A DNA stretch of 64,000 nt from an uncultured Aggregatibacter sp. (GCF_901873365.1 NZ_CABFLM010000071.1:35046-99045); one strand, 5' to 3'. Shown: positions 26,581-35,816, numbered from the stretch's first letter. Notes: generated from the sequence alone by a model not told the origin. Numbers and translations are program-made.

Positions 26581-27768
26581 TTATTCGTATAACAACGCCC
26601 AGCCGTCATCCAACCAGTTGCAGATGCTGTCAAATAATACGTCAAGCGACACGGTATTATCGGCGTCGGCTAATTGACACAAGAAAGCATAATCAACGGC
26701 TTTACCATCGGCGAGATGTTTTAGAATCTCTGCTTCGGCAGGGCTTAATTCATCTAACCATTCGCCATTAGCATAAAGACGAAGAGGGCTTGTGGTATAA
26801 ACTAACTTACAGTTATTGTCTTGCAGCAATTTTCCGCCTTGCTCAAAGGTTTCTCGAACATCATCAAGATCGGCAATGTCTTCCGTGGCAAGCAATTCAT
26901 AACGTCTGCGGCTGACGGTAGTTGCCAAGGCGTGTTGGAATAAGTGATCGAATTGTGTTGACTGTGCAAGTTGTTGCAAGAATTGCTGTTTTAATTCTTT
27001 TACGGAATCAGCGGTTAATTCGCCGGTATTTTGCACAGGTGGCGCAAGTCGGAACGGAATGGCTAATTCGCTGACATCCAAATCTGTATGGCAAAGGCTT
27101 TGTTCAATGTTTTCAAACAAATCGGCACTATTCGGATAGCGTAAACCAAAAGAAACGGTTAAGCAGTCATCTTGTGCAACGCCATAATGAGATAAGCGAG
27201 AAGGCACATAAAGCACATCACCCGGTGCTAAAACTTCATCAAAAATGATATCGCCCATATCATCGAAAATACGAATCGGTTGATCGGCTTTGAATTCGGT
27301 GGTCGGGTCACACCATTTACCTAACTGCCAGCGTCGGTGACCATAGGCCTGAACGAGGAAAACATCATATTCGTCATAGTGTTTTCCAACAGAACCGCCT
27401 TGTGGCGCGAAAGAGACCATAATATCATCACGTTGCCATTGTGGAATAAAGCTAAATTTATTCCAAAGACCACCTAAAGTCGGCGACCATTGTTCTAAAT
27501 TTTGCACTAAAACAGACCATTTCTCAGGCAAATTTTCAAAATCTTGTGCGGATAATGGAGCTTTACGCAGTTCCCAGTGATCTTCAGCGTGTTGTTTTAC
27601 TAAACGCGCAACAACTTCATCTGTTTGGGCGAGCTCTAAAATATCATCGGGCAGAAGTTGACCGATAATTTCCGGTAGTCCGTTACGAATTAAGAGCGGT
27701 TTTTTTTGCCAGTAATCACGTAAAAAGATTTCTGGCGTAATATCGAATGGAAGGCAGTTCTTGTTCAT
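26581..27768 (-). CDS. roxA: ribosomal oxygenase RoxA/YcfD (50S protein L16 arginine hydroxylase)
   Basis: JmjC-type Fe(II)/2-oxoglutarate oxygenase that hydroxylates an arginine of ribosomal protein L16 in E. coli. The iron ligands are visible as HYDEYDVFL (HxD, about residue 130) with a distal His in the VPSRLSHYGVAQDD stretch. The cupin core is followed by a winged-helix-like C-terminal domain. The 395-aa length is close to YcfD. About 220 bp upstream contains one degenerate uptake signal and no ORF that I can support. Confidence 0.9.
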   Translation of the reverse strand: MNKNCLPFDITPEIFLRDYWQKKPLLIRNGLPEIIGQLLPDDILELAQTDEVVARLVKQHAEDHWELRKAPLSAQDFENLPEKWSVLVQNLEQWSPTLGGLWNKFSFIPQWQRDDIMVSFAPQGGSVGKHYDEYDVFLVQAYGHRRWQLGKWCDPTTEFKADQPIRIFDDMGDIIFDEVLAPGDVLYVPSRLSHYGVAQDDCLTVSFGLRYPNSADLFENIEQSLCHTDLDVSELAIPFRLAPPVQNTGELTADSVKELKQQFLQQLAQSTQFDHLFQHALATTVSRRRYELLATEDIADLDDVRETFEQGGKLLQDNNCKLVYTTSPLRLYANGEWLDELSPAEAEILKHLADGKAVDYAFLCQLADADNTVSLDVLFDSICNWLDDGWALLYE

Positions 27769-27988
27769 TTTGAATCCCTTATTAAGCTGTGAAATAACAG
27801 GTTTGATTCACTGGCTCATCGGCTAATCATCGGCGAATCGTTGACAAGCGCGGATAAGCAAGAATTGAATCAAGGTTGCGGTCAAATCGTTTGCCCGAAT
27901 AATTATGGGTTAGGCTTGCGACTTGAACCTTATAGGATGGCACCCAAATAACTCGCTTAAAATTGGGGAGATTTGCGATCTTTCCCAA

Positions 27989-28291
27989 TCAGGATGATTT
28001 ATTTTTCTTTCCTTGTTCTTCAGCGCGTTTACGCCGAATTTCTTTCGGATCGGCAAGGAGTGGGCGATAAATCTCAATACGATCGCCTTCTTTGAGCAAA
28101 TCCGTCAATTTCACGGGGCGACTAAAAATACCCACCTTATTGTTGCGTAAATCAATGTCGGTGAATTGTGTTAGGATTCCCGATTGCAAAATTGCTGTTT
28201 GAACCATTGTGCCGTCATCTACCGTAAAGGCTTTTAAATAATAATGATTTGGCAGGGCATAAGCAATTTGAATTTTAATTTTGTGATTCAT
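27989..28291 (-). CDS. rnfH: RnfH family ubiquitin-like protein (UPF0125)
   Basis: Small beta-grasp protein of unknown biochemical role. I start it at MNHKIKIQIAYALPNHYYLK (ATG ending 28291), which aligns with E. coli RnfH; the upstream frame is not conserved. The signature TDIDLRNNKVGIFSRPVKLTDLL, then GDRIEIYRPLLADPKEIRRKRAEE, is intact. It lacks its common neighbours ratA and smpB here. Confidence 0.88.
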   Translation of the reverse strand: MNHKIKIQIAYALPNHYYLKAFTVDDGTMVQTAILQSGILTQFTDIDLRNNKVGIFSRPVKLTDLLKEGDRIEIYRPLLADPKEIRRKRAEEQGKKNKSS

Positions 28292-28463
28292 GAATCCGTT
28301 TATCCGTAGTGAATACGGCGTGATCAATTCCTGTTTACATCACAAGAAAGGATCAATGCCGCACAACATTGTGTGATAAAATGCCTAGGCTATAGGGCAA
28401 AAGCCTGGTTAAAAAGGCAGGCACATTATACTGGAAAATAGATAGAAACTTTAGAGGAAAAAC

Positions 28464-28880
28464 ATGAATTGGGTAGGGTTTGCGATCGGTTCCGCATTTT
28501 TTGCCGGTTTAACGGCAATTTTAGGCAAGTTAGGCGTAGAAGGGTTAAACAGCAATCTTGCAACATTTATCCGCACTGTCGTCATTTTATTTGTTGTGAT
28601 AGCGATTATTACAATGCGAAATGAATGGCAACTGCCACAGCATATTGCTGCCAAACCGGTCGTTTTTTTGGTTCTGTCCGGTGTGGCAACAGGGCTTTCA
28701 TGGTTATGTTACTACCGCGCCTTACAATTAGCGCCTGCCTCTTGGGTGGCGCCGATTGATAAGCTCAGTGTGGTGATTGCGATTATTCTTGGGGTGGTTG
28801 TTTTAGGCGAACCTATCAGTATGAAATTAATTCTAGGCGCAGGGTTAATTTTATCGGGAGTCCTTGTTTTAGCCCTATAA
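28464..28880 (+). CDS. half-size EamA/DMT family transporter
   Basis: Inner-membrane protein of 138 aa with one EamA domain: about four or five helices, ending in the conserved VLGEPISMKLILGAGLILSGVLVL. Full-length DMT transporters have two such halves, so this form would work as a dimer. AGAGGAAAAAC precedes the ATG. The substrate is not predictable. The upstream 28328-28463 is AT-rich with -10-like TATACT near 28430 and no other feature. Confidence 0.8.
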   Translation: MNWVGFAIGSAFFAGLTAILGKLGVEGLNSNLATFIRTVVILFVVIAIITMRNEWQLPQHIAAKPVVFLVLSGVATGLSWLCYYRALQLAPASWVAPIDKLSVVIAIILGVVVLGEPISMKLILGAGLILSGVLVLAL

Positions 28881-28915
28881 TATTGCCATAGGCTGCGTTT
28901 TGCGCCGCCTACCCA

Positions 28916-29089
28916 TTATGAATGTTGAATATCATGCGGCTTCTTTTCTGGTTTCTCGGGATCTTCATCAAACTTCACCACAGGCACGCAGCCACGGCAA
29001 GTCCCTTGATCAATACCGGCTTCTTTACAGAAATCAGAATAGGCTTCCCAGGCACGTTTCACCCAACTTTTTTTGCCTTCTTCGCTCAT
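28916..29089 (-). CDS. short CxxC protein (DUF5363-like)
   Basis: A 57-aa ORF, too short for usual cut-offs, with a good ribosome site (AAGGAGACAAAA) before its ATG. The product starts MSEEGKKSWVKRAWEAYSDF and has three cysteines, Cys-21 and a CRGC pair (TCRGCVPVVKFDED), then a charged tail. It resembles short Pasteurellaceae proteins I recall as DUF5363; that assignment is from memory. The function is unknown. It lies between a convergent transporter gene and tmcA, 50 bp after tmcA on the same strand, so it may be the tail of the ybeY-tmcA operon. Confidence 0.75.
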   Translation of the reverse strand: MSEEGKKSWVKRAWEAYSDFCKEAGIDQGTCRGCVPVVKFDEDPEKPEKKPHDIQHS

Positions 29090-29138
29090 TTTTGTCTCCT
29101 TGGTTTTTGTTTTCTTTTAAATTGTTAAGGGATTGTTA

Positions 29139-31076
29139 TCATAAAAGGACGGCATTTTTTTGCAACCATTTCTTCACTTCCAAGCGACAATTTTCTAACC
29201 ACGTTTTTTTATTCGGTCTTTTTTCCGGCTGTTTGCAATAATCTGTCAACAAAGGAAAAGGTGCTTCACCTGCCGATGTAATTAAACGCCGAATGGACGG
29301 CAAGGCAGAAGATAAGGGCAGGAAAAAATCGGCAAAATCGTTTAACAATTGCCAATCCGAGCTATCCAGCGTCCAATCTATTTCTGTTCGAGTAAACTGT
29401 GTTGCCAACGGATGTAAAGAAAGAGGCAAATTGCGCTGAAATTGTTTTTCTGCTCGTTGCACGAATGCTCGCCCTTCCTCACTCAACGGACACAACGCCA
29501 CCACCGAATAACAGCCGCTGCTGGCTTCTTTGCTTTCGCTAAAATGCACCAAAATAAAACCGCACTTTTGCCAGAATGCCAACAGTTCCGGGGTGTAACC
29601 AAAACTGACGGAAAGAAAATCCACTGCGCTCTGTTGTTTTATCTGTTGTTGTTTCATCTTGGCTATTAAACGTTGTCCAAGCCCCTGTTGTTGCCAGTTG
29701 GGTTGCACGGTGATACGGGAAATGCGCAGAGAGCGCAATGCGCACGCCTCTTCCCATCCGGCTTGGAAACACAACATTTGCGCCACTAAATTGCCACGCG
29801 GGCGACGTTCGCCACGTCGAATTTGGCGAATTAACGTGTTGTCCTCCATCCCGCCTTCCGGCACCGCCCATACGCAACCAAGCAAGGCATCGTGCGCTTG
29901 AGCAAGATAAAATTGCTGCTGTGGCGCATCCAATAAGCGGCGTAAATCCAAAGGCGAAGTTCGATAATGCGCCAAGGTCAGCAAGCCGTAAACAGATTCA
30001 ATTTGATCATGAGGAATCCGTTCACAATGAGAAATTTGGATCTGCTCCGCAAGCGCCTCATTATAAGGCAGTTGTAGCAGACGATCTTCGCAATCGCACA
30101 GCGACAGGTCGTCAATAAACGCTTCCAGTTTGTCATCTGCCTGCCAGCGTAACGGCGTAAACAGTTCAAAATGACGCAAAGTGCGGTCGGTTTTCGCCAT
30201 GAATTTTAATAAGAAGCCTCTGCCCGTGCCTTCATAGCTGTGAATGGTAGTCGTCAACACAATCCGTTTAAAAGCCTTAGTTAGACGAAATAAGATGTCT
30301 AGCGGAATCATCGCCGCTTCGTCCACAAACAACCAATGGTTGGCAAATTGTTGTGGCGCGTCGCTGAGGTTTTGACTGAGTTCATCAGGCGGCATAAAGG
30401 TGATGTCCGCCCCGGCAAATTCATTGAAAATATTGACCGCACTTTTATTCGGCGCAGTGAGAATCACTGGTTGGTTTTGTGCCAGTTGCTGTTTGGCAAA
30501 GAGTCCCGCCAATGCCGATTTTCCACGCCCACGTTTTGCCGTCACGATTAAAATCGTTTCCTCAGCTTCCGCCATTTGTTGCAATAAACGGGCTTGTTCT
30601 AAGGTTGGCTGACAATGGATTGAACGGTCTTTTTGAGGTATCGGCGAGGCAAGTGTTAAGGGCGTGCTTTGATAAACAGGAAAACCGTATTTTGCGATTT
30701 TTTCCTGCAAAAAGGCGATAAAGTGCGGTGTGTTTATGGCGTATTTTTCACCCGACCAACGCAGGCTGTCACTGTCGGGTTGGTTGGCTAAATCTGCCCA
30801 ATGATTCAACAACAATAACAGCTGACCGCCGTCCTGCAATGTGCCTGCCGCAATGGCGAGAGCATCCAAGTGAATGCCTTGTCGTGCGTCATAAATGATG
30901 GCAGGCAATTCACTTCCGAGCAGATTTTTCGTTTTGCTAAAAGGAAAATAAGATTGGGAATTAAAGTGCGGCGAAACATCACCAATCCAGACCGCACTTT
31001 TAAGTGAAAGGTTGTGGTTTAATTGGTGGGCAAGAAAATCATCCTCGCCCACTAAAATGAGGAGTGCTCGACTCAT
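29139..31076 (-). CDS. tmcA: tRNA(Met) cytidine acetyltransferase TmcA
   Basis: Forms N4-acetylcytidine at the wobble base of elongator tRNA-Met using acetyl-CoA and ATP. The N-terminal domain is followed by a helicase-like ATPase with Walker A VTAKRGRGKSALAGL (about residue 178) and VDEAAM (Walker B, about 250). The GNAT domain has RISRITVQPNWQQQGLGQRLI (about 450). The 645-aa length is typical. The ATG overlaps the stop of ybeY (ATGA), so translation is probably coupled. It contains four uptake signals, unusually many for one gene. Confidence 0.95.
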   Translation of the reverse strand: MSRALLILVGEDDFLAHQLNHNLSLKSAVWIGDVSPHFNSQSYFPFSKTKNLLGSELPAIIYDARQGIHLDALAIAAGTLQDGGQLLLLLNHWADLANQPDSDSLRWSGEKYAINTPHFIAFLQEKIAKYGFPVYQSTPLTLASPIPQKDRSIHCQPTLEQARLLQQMAEAEETILIVTAKRGRGKSALAGLFAKQQLAQNQPVILTAPNKSAVNIFNEFAGADITFMPPDELSQNLSDAPQQFANHWLFVDEAAMIPLDILFRLTKAFKRIVLTTTIHSYEGTGRGFLLKFMAKTDRTLRHFELFTPLRWQADDKLEAFIDDLSLCDCEDRLLQLPYNEALAEQIQISHCERIPHDQIESVYGLLTLAHYRTSPLDLRRLLDAPQQQFYLAQAHDALLGCVWAVPEGGMEDNTLIRQIRRGERRPRGNLVAQMLCFQAGWEEACALRSLRISRITVQPNWQQQGLGQRLIAKMKQQQIKQQSAVDFLSVSFGYTPELLAFWQKCGFILVHFSESKEASSGCYSVVALCPLSEEGRAFVQRAEKQFQRNLPLSLHPLATQFTRTEIDWTLDSSDWQLLNDFADFFLPLSSALPSIRRLITSAGEAPFPLLTDYCKQPEKRPNKKTWLENCRLEVKKWLQKNAVLL

Positions 31077-31537
31077 TTCTCGCTCAAATACGGATCCGCA
31101 AAGCCTAGCCCCGTCATGATTTGGGTTTCCAAGCTTTCCATTTCTTCCGCTTCGTCATCTTCAATGTGATCGTAGCCAAGCAAATGTAAACTGCCGTGTA
31201 CCACCATGTGCGCCCAATGCGCTATGACGGGTTTGTCTTGTTCCTGCGCTTCACGCTCTACCACTTGGCGGCAAATCACCAAATCGCCGAGTAACGGCAG
31301 CTCCACTTCATCAGGGCATTCAAAAGGGAAAGACAACACATTGGTCGGGCGATCTTTACCGCGATAATTCAAATTCAAGGCATGGCTTTCCGCTTCATCC
31401 ACAATCCGCACGGTCATTTCCACTTCATCACTTTGCGGTTGCACCGCGGCTGTCGCCCATTGTTCGATTTGTTCTGCGGTTGGCAAGCCGGTTTCTTGTT
31501 CACAAGCGATTTGTAAATCAATGATCATCTTACCCAT
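31073..31537 (-). CDS. ybeY: endoribonuclease YbeY (16S rRNA maturation)
   Basis: Zinc-dependent endoribonuclease in 16S rRNA 3'-end processing and ribosome quality control. The zinc site is HMVVHGSLHLLGYDH (about residues 110-124), and the upstream block LNYRGKDRPTNVLSFPFE is conserved. I keep the first ATG (31537), which has AGGAG upstream and aligns with E. coli YbeY; a second ATG lies three codons in. Genes that often precede it (ybeZ) are absent. Confidence 0.95.
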   Translation of the reverse strand: MGKMIIDLQIACEQETGLPTAEQIEQWATAAVQPQSDEVEMTVRIVDEAESHALNLNYRGKDRPTNVLSFPFECPDEVELPLLGDLVICRQVVEREAQEQDKPVIAHWAHMVVHGSLHLLGYDHIEDDEAEEMESLETQIMTGLGFADPYLSEK

Positions 31538-31870
31538 TCTACTCTCCTAAATTCATTGTGATTTCTGACCGCACTTTTCTTTCTGCGTTTTGGCGCAATA
31601 TGGATTGTTCAGCTTGATTCAAGCGTAGCGTGCCGCCAAAAGCTGCGTCAATATAGCATGAACGCGAATAAAACTCAGTGAGTTTTTATGTTTGAGTTGC
31701 TGGTTTTTTATGCACAAAAACATCATTTTTTATCTATAAACGTAATGAAATATTAGAATTGTAAATTTTATGTAAAACATGGCAAATGTTATGTTTTGAT
31801 GTGTATAAGATACCATTTAACCATTTGATTTTGTTATGTATTATAGAGATTTTACGGTTTAACGACAACG

Positions 31871-31899
31871 TTTGCATTTTATTTTTGAATCACTATAAT
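31871..31899 (+). promoter_or_regulatory. flp-1 (tad operon) promoter
   Basis: A perfect -10 TATAAT (31894-31899) lies 17 bp after TTTGCA (31871-31876, four of six -35 bases). This is about 110 bp before flp-1, leaving a leader of roughly 100 nt. The 31538-31870 part of the gap holds one uptake signal near 31568 and CGTAGCGTGC (31624-31633), which may be a decayed end of the dispersed repeat. The rest is AT-rich without recognisable signals. Confidence 0.6.
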
Positions 31900-32009
31900 A
31901 GGCCTCGTTCAGTTAATTAGGTAGGCTGGTTAAGTGAACTGGAATTGATTAATAATTCAAACAGACTTGTTCATTTTAAATCTAAAATCTCACATTAGGA
32001 GTATTAAAA

Positions 32010-32234
32010 ATGTTAAACGCATTAACTACTAAAGCATACGTTAAAGTTACCGAAGCAATCCGTTCTTTCAAAGAAAATAACGAAGGTGTAACTGCAATTG
32101 AATACGGTCTAATCGCAGTAGCAATCGCAGTATTAATCGTTGCTGTATTCTACAACAAAGGCGGCTTCATCGATGCATTAAAAGCTAAATTCTCAACCTT
32201 AACAACTAAAGTTAACGGTGCTGTAATCAATTAG
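32010..32234 (+). CDS. flp1: Flp-1 major fimbrial prepilin (type IVb)
   Basis: Major subunit of Flp pili. The 74-aa prepilin has a 26-residue leader ending in Gly, followed by VTAIEYGLIAVAIAVLIVAVFY. This is the Flp signature with Glu at mature position 5 and the adjacent Tyr. TadV is expected to cut after that Gly. AGGAG precedes the ATG. It is the first gene of the tad locus and is followed by a strong terminator, consistent with much higher expression than the downstream genes. The C-terminal half differs from the A. actinomycetemcomitans Flp1 sequence as I remember it. Confidence 0.95.
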   Translation: MLNALTTKAYVKVTEAIRSFKENNEGVTAIEYGLIAVAIAVLIVAVFYNKGGFIDALKAKFSTLTTKVNGAVIN

Positions 32235-32254
32235 TAGAAATATTTAGTTTATAT

Positions 32255-32280
32255 AAAGGCCTCCTAATAGAGGCCTTTTT
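32255..32280 (+). terminator. terminator between flp-1 and flp-2
   Basis: AAAGGCCTC / GAGGCCTTT 9-bp perfect stem with a 6-nt loop and five T. It lies inside the operon, so partial termination would give abundant flp-1 mRNA and less of the machinery genes. Confidence 0.85.
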
Positions 32281-32312
32281 AATAACTTGATTTAGTGAGG
32301 AGATATTTTGAC

Positions 32313-32519
32313 GTGAATCTTTTTTTTATAAAATTAAAAAGTATATTTAACGAATTTAAGTCTTCAGAAAAAGGGGTAACTGCGACTGAGTATGGTCTTA
32401 TTGCGGTTGCCGTTGCGGCAATGATTGTTGCAACTTTTTATACGTATCCTAGTTTAGTATCAACCATTAGAAATGACCTGATAGCTGTGGCGACCATCGT
32501 GATGGGGCAGACATTCTAA
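32313..32519 (+). CDS. flp2: Flp-2 prepilin-like protein
   Basis: Second Flp-type prepilin, about 68 aa. I choose the GTG at 32313 because GAGGAG (32297-32302) is at ribosome-site distance; the longer frame would begin inside that site at GTG 32295. The leader ends in KG, followed by VTATEYGLIAVAVAAMIVATFY, with Glu-5 retained. In A. actinomycetemcomitans Flp-2 is dispensable for fimbriae. It directly precedes tadV. Confidence 0.85.
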   Translation: MNLFFIKLKSIFNEFKSSEKGVTATEYGLIAVAVAAMIVATFYTYPSLVSTIRNDLIAVATIVMGQTF

Positions 32520-32602
32520 TAATTTCTTAAATTAGAAGATGTTGAATATTTTCAACGAAGTAATGATCACTATTTACTCACTTAAAGTAAGCGCCTGACA
32601 CA

Positions 32603-33043
32603 ATGAATTATCTAATTATTGCTTTACACATTGTCTTAGTTTGTCTCCTTCTCAGATTGAGTTATACGGATGTTCGAGACCGAGTTATCAGTAATCGTGT
32701 TGTTGCGCTATTGTTTTTTATTGTTGTTCCTCTCAGTTTATTACAATACCAATCTGTTTTTCTTGTTCCAGCACTTGTGGCGCTTGTGGTCGGGTTTGTT
32801 CTTTTTATGTTGCATGTGATGGGCGCAGGTGATATAAAGCTTATAGCCGTGTTGATGCTTATGATTCCTTATGAGCAGATAATTTTCTTCTTCTTCTTTA
32901 CAGCCATTGCCGGATTATTTCTTATTATTATCGGCTGGCTTTTTTACCGTAAATCAATAAAAGTGCGTGGATTGCCTTATGGGGTGGCGATTAGTCTGGG
33001 ATTTCTAACGAATTTGGCATTATCAAGCGTGCCTAGTGCTTGA
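32603..33043 (+). CDS. tadV: TadV prepilin peptidase
   Basis: Aspartyl prepilin peptidase that processes Flp1 and the pseudopilins TadE and TadF. The two catalytic aspartates are in SYTDVRDRVISNRV (about residue 22) and MGAGDIKLIAV (GxGD, about residue 73). It is a short 146-aa membrane protein with no N-terminal methylation domain, as usual for TadV/CpaA. Confidence 0.94.
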   Translation: MNYLIIALHIVLVCLLLRLSYTDVRDRVISNRVVALLFFIVVPLSLLQYQSVFLVPALVALVVGFVLFMLHVMGAGDIKLIAVLMLMIPYEQIIFFFFFTAIAGLFLIIIGWLFYRKSIKVRGLPYGVAISLGFLTNLALSSVPSA

Positions 33044-33077
33044 TAATGCTTTTTATTAAAACAAAAAGGGTAAAAAA

Positions 33078-33887
33078 ATGAACTATAGAACTCTCTTAAT
33101 TATTTCATTGCTCATACTGTTTGTGGGTATAGCAGGTATTATGTTTTTGCCTAGTGGCGATGAAACACCGGCTCAGCAAGTGGCAGAGCAAGTAGAGCCA
33201 GAAAAGAAAGTTGAAGAAAAGCTAATTTTAGTTGCTCAGCTGAAACGCGATGTGAACAAAGGTCGCTTATTACAAGCAGAGGATTATGCACTCAACGAAA
33301 TGACAGTTACTGTTGATAGCCCGTTAGTCAGTAATGATGTGCGTGATTTAGCGATTAATAATAGTCTGCAAGGATTTTTAGTCGCTGAGAACTTGGTTTC
33401 CGGCTCTTTCCTATCACCTAAGACCCTCCTTTCACCAAATGATTCCGGGTTTTATACGGCAAGTTTAAATCCGAATCAGGAAGTGGCCTATCGCGTTTAT
33501 ATTCGACCTGAAGATGCTTATATTCTTACCACGGTAAGTGGTGGTGATTATGTGTCAGTGTTTAACCAACAGCTTGCAAGAGATTCTCGAAATTCAAACG
33601 AACGAAAAAATCTTATTAAGGTGGCGCCAAGAGTTTTAGTGTTACAGTCAAAAACGTTCCCATTACCAAAAACAGATGATGATGAAGGGAATGTGAGAAA
33701 GCCGGATGATGGTTTTGCTTCTGACATGGAATATGTCGGATTTATTGCACTAAAAGTTACAGGTGCACAGGCAAAGAATTTTTATTCTCTAGACAAAGAC
33801 TCTAAACTCGTCGTCTTACCTGCTGAGAATACGTCTCAGTATATTGATTCCCGTGGCACATTCATCAGAAAATTAAGAGGTCTATAA
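33078..33887 (+). CDS. rcpC: RcpC/CpaB family pilus assembly protein
   Basis: Periplasmic protein with an N-terminal membrane anchor (about 5-25) and a SAF-like domain beginning LVAQLKRDVNKGRLLQAEDY. CpaB-family proteins are needed for Flp pilus assembly and may modify or stabilise the secretin complex. It is 269 aa. It ends one base before rcpA, so the two are tightly coupled. Confidence 0.9.
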   Translation: MNYRTLLIISLLILFVGIAGIMFLPSGDETPAQQVAEQVEPEKKVEEKLILVAQLKRDVNKGRLLQAEDYALNEMTVTVDSPLVSNDVRDLAINNSLQGFLVAENLVSGSFLSPKTLLSPNDSGFYTASLNPNQEVAYRVYIRPEDAYILTTVSGGDYVSVFNQQLARDSRNSNERKNLIKVAPRVLVLQSKTFPLPKTDDDEGNVRKPDDGFASDMEYVGFIALKVTGAQAKNFYSLDKDSKLVVLPAENTSQYIDSRGTFIRKLRGL

Positions 33888-33888
33888 A

Positions 33889-35295
33889 ATGCCGACTTTG
33901 AATTCTATTTTTAGAAAAAAACACATCATTTCAGGGTTGATCTTTTGTGCTTTTGCTTCTTTTCAAGTTTCTGCGCAAACGTTTCCTATGGAAAAAGGTG
34001 CAACGCGTCTTGTTCAAACTAAAGAAAAAATAGACACCATTTTTGTTTCTTCACCCAATGTGGCTGATTATGAAATTTTAGACGATAACACCTTTATTAT
34101 TTATGCCAAAGATGAAGGACGCGCTGAAGTGACGTCTTTTGGTGCAGATGGTCGTCCTTTGACATCAGACACTGTAAATGTGGATTCGGTTGTAAGTAGT
34201 ATCACTGATACAAATAACCAACTTAAGGCTCGTTTCCCGAATTCTAATCTTTCTGTTAAAAAGGTTGGTAAAGCCTATGTAATTGAGGGTAAAGCAAAAA
34301 CACAGGAAGAAAGCGATGAAGTTCACCGTATTGTTGGTGAGGCTATGGGAGGAACAAGAAATGTTACCCAGACTAAGTTAGGTAATGAAACGTTCCCATT
34401 TTTAGATAAATATAGCTATGACAATGTTGTTGATAATTCCAATGTTGGTGATGCCACACAAATTAATGTGAAACTCACAGTTGTTGAGGTAAATAAAAAA
34501 GTATCTGAAGCATTGGGGATTAATTGGAGACACTTACAAGGAGCAGGGCCGTTTAGTGGAAATGGAAGTGCGGTCTTTGGCGGAAGCTTTGGTTTTGGCG
34601 GTGGATATACTGGTGCTCAAGGGGGGCTTACAATTACGGCACCAGGTCTTTCAGCTTTTATAAATGCTTTAGATGATCAGTCAAATGGTAAGATTTTGGC
34701 CGAACCAAATATTTCCATGCTTTCAGGTGAGACTGCGGATATTTTGATTGGTGGTGAAGTCCCATTTGTACAGCGTGATAATAATGGTCATGCAACAATC
34801 ATATACAAGGAGTTTGGGGTTAAATTGTTAGTGGCGGCGAAAGTACAGAAAAATAATCGAATTCGGTTGGTTCTTGATCAAAGTGTAAGTTCCATTGCCG
34901 GTAATTATAATTTTGGTGGCGATGCAAGCAATATTCCTTATTTTAATACAAGAAAATCAAAATCTTTATTTGAAGTAGCCGATGGAGAAAGTTTCATTAT
35001 TGGTGGATTGTTTAGTACTACAGATCTTGAGGGGATTAATAAAATCCCTGTATTAGGTGATATTCCAATTCTTGGTTCGTTCTTCCGCAGCGCAACAACA
35101 AGTCGAGATAAGAAAGAATTGATTATTGTGGCGACAGTGAACACTGTCAGACCGGTTGATGGGAAAGATGTGGTATATCCAACATTTGAACAAACCGGCA
35201 CAATGGAGCGCTATTTCCATACAACGCCATTAAAAGATGGCTATCATAATACGTTAACAACCAATTTCTTAAAGAATAGTGGGTTCATCCAATGA
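33889..35295 (+). CDS. rcpA: RcpA outer-membrane secretin (CpaC family)
   Basis: Forms the outer-membrane channel for Flp pili. It has a signal peptide (HIISGLIFCAFASFQVSA), an N-terminal BON/pilus-specific domain (about 35-160), and a secretin domain with ILAEPNISMLSGETADILIGGEVP (about residue 270). The C-terminal block is KIPVLGDIPILGSFFRS. The only uptake-signal core I find in the whole tad locus is here (34566-34574). Its stop overlaps the rcpB start (ATGA). Confidence 0.95.
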   Translation: MPTLNSIFRKKHIISGLIFCAFASFQVSAQTFPMEKGATRLVQTKEKIDTIFVSSPNVADYEILDDNTFIIYAKDEGRAEVTSFGADGRPLTSDTVNVDSVVSSITDTNNQLKARFPNSNLSVKKVGKAYVIEGKAKTQEESDEVHRIVGEAMGGTRNVTQTKLGNETFPFLDKYSYDNVVDNSNVGDATQINVKLTVVEVNKKVSEALGINWRHLQGAGPFSGNGSAVFGGSFGFGGGYTGAQGGLTITAPGLSAFINALDDQSNGKILAEPNISMLSGETADILIGGEVPFVQRDNNGHATIIYKEFGVKLLVAAKVQKNNRIRLVLDQSVSSIAGNYNFGGDASNIPYFNTRKSKSLFEVADGESFIIGGLFSTTDLEGINKIPVLGDIPILGSFFRSATTSRDKKELIIVATVNTVRPVDGKDVVYPTFEQTGTMERYFHTTPLKDGYHNTLTTNFLKNSGFIQ

Positions 35296-35795
35296 GTAAG
35301 TTAACTTTTAATACATTTTTAGCATTGATTGGTGTTTCTGTATCTCTGCATACTTTTGCATCAAGCGAATTAGTTCAAGATGCTTCCGTTGCACAAGCAA
35401 CGCAAAATAGTGAGTTTAATCGGGTTGAGTTGATTAATCGATATCCTTTAGCAACGATTACCGAGCGTGATTATACGATTCTCTTAGATACCATTATTCG
35501 TGATATTGGTAGTAATAAAAAGAAGAAGGTAAAAATTATTTGGCACACTTCCCCAGCTAAAACGAAAGCGGAAGCACTACATACTGATTTAGTTAAAGCC
35601 GGTATTTCTAAGAATGCTATTCAGATTGTGGGTGGAAAGTATAAAAATACAACTTATCCTCTTTATGTTGAAGTGAGCCAGTATGCTGCGAAGAAAGCAA
35701 CTTGTCGCGCTCGCTATGGAGAGTCTGTATTTTGGAATCCGAATGAAACGTCTTGTGCATTAAAAAGCAATGAACGTATTCAATTAAAGTATTAA
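35292..35795 (+). CDS. rcpB: RcpB, tad-locus outer-membrane/periplasmic protein
   Basis: The 167-aa product starts with a signal peptide (LTFNTFLALIGVSVSLHTFAS). The mature part carries LATITERDYTILLDTIIRD and a C-terminal pair of cysteines (CRARYGESVFWNPNETSC). RcpB is known from Pasteurellaceae tad loci and is thought to act with the RcpA secretin as a gate or stabiliser. Assignment rests on position between rcpA and tadZ, size and signal peptide. Confidence 0.85.
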   Translation: MSKLTFNTFLALIGVSVSLHTFASSELVQDASVAQATQNSEFNRVELINRYPLATITERDYTILLDTIIRDIGSNKKKKVKIIWHTSPAKTKAEALHTDLVKAGISKNAIQIVGGKYKNTTYPLYVEVSQYAAKKATCRARYGESVFWNPNETSCALKSNERIQLKY

Positions 35796-35816
35796 AGTAT
35801 TAAAGTAGGTATTTAT

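Noticed and set aside
27769..27988. Possible ratA remnant between roxA and rnfH
   Set aside because: I looked for RatA sequence in the minus-strand frames because rnfH is often beside ratA; no frame is open or similar.
29738..30118. 126-aa plus-strand ORF opposite tmcA
   Set aside because: Antisense to a well-conserved gene; composition is that of a reverse frame.
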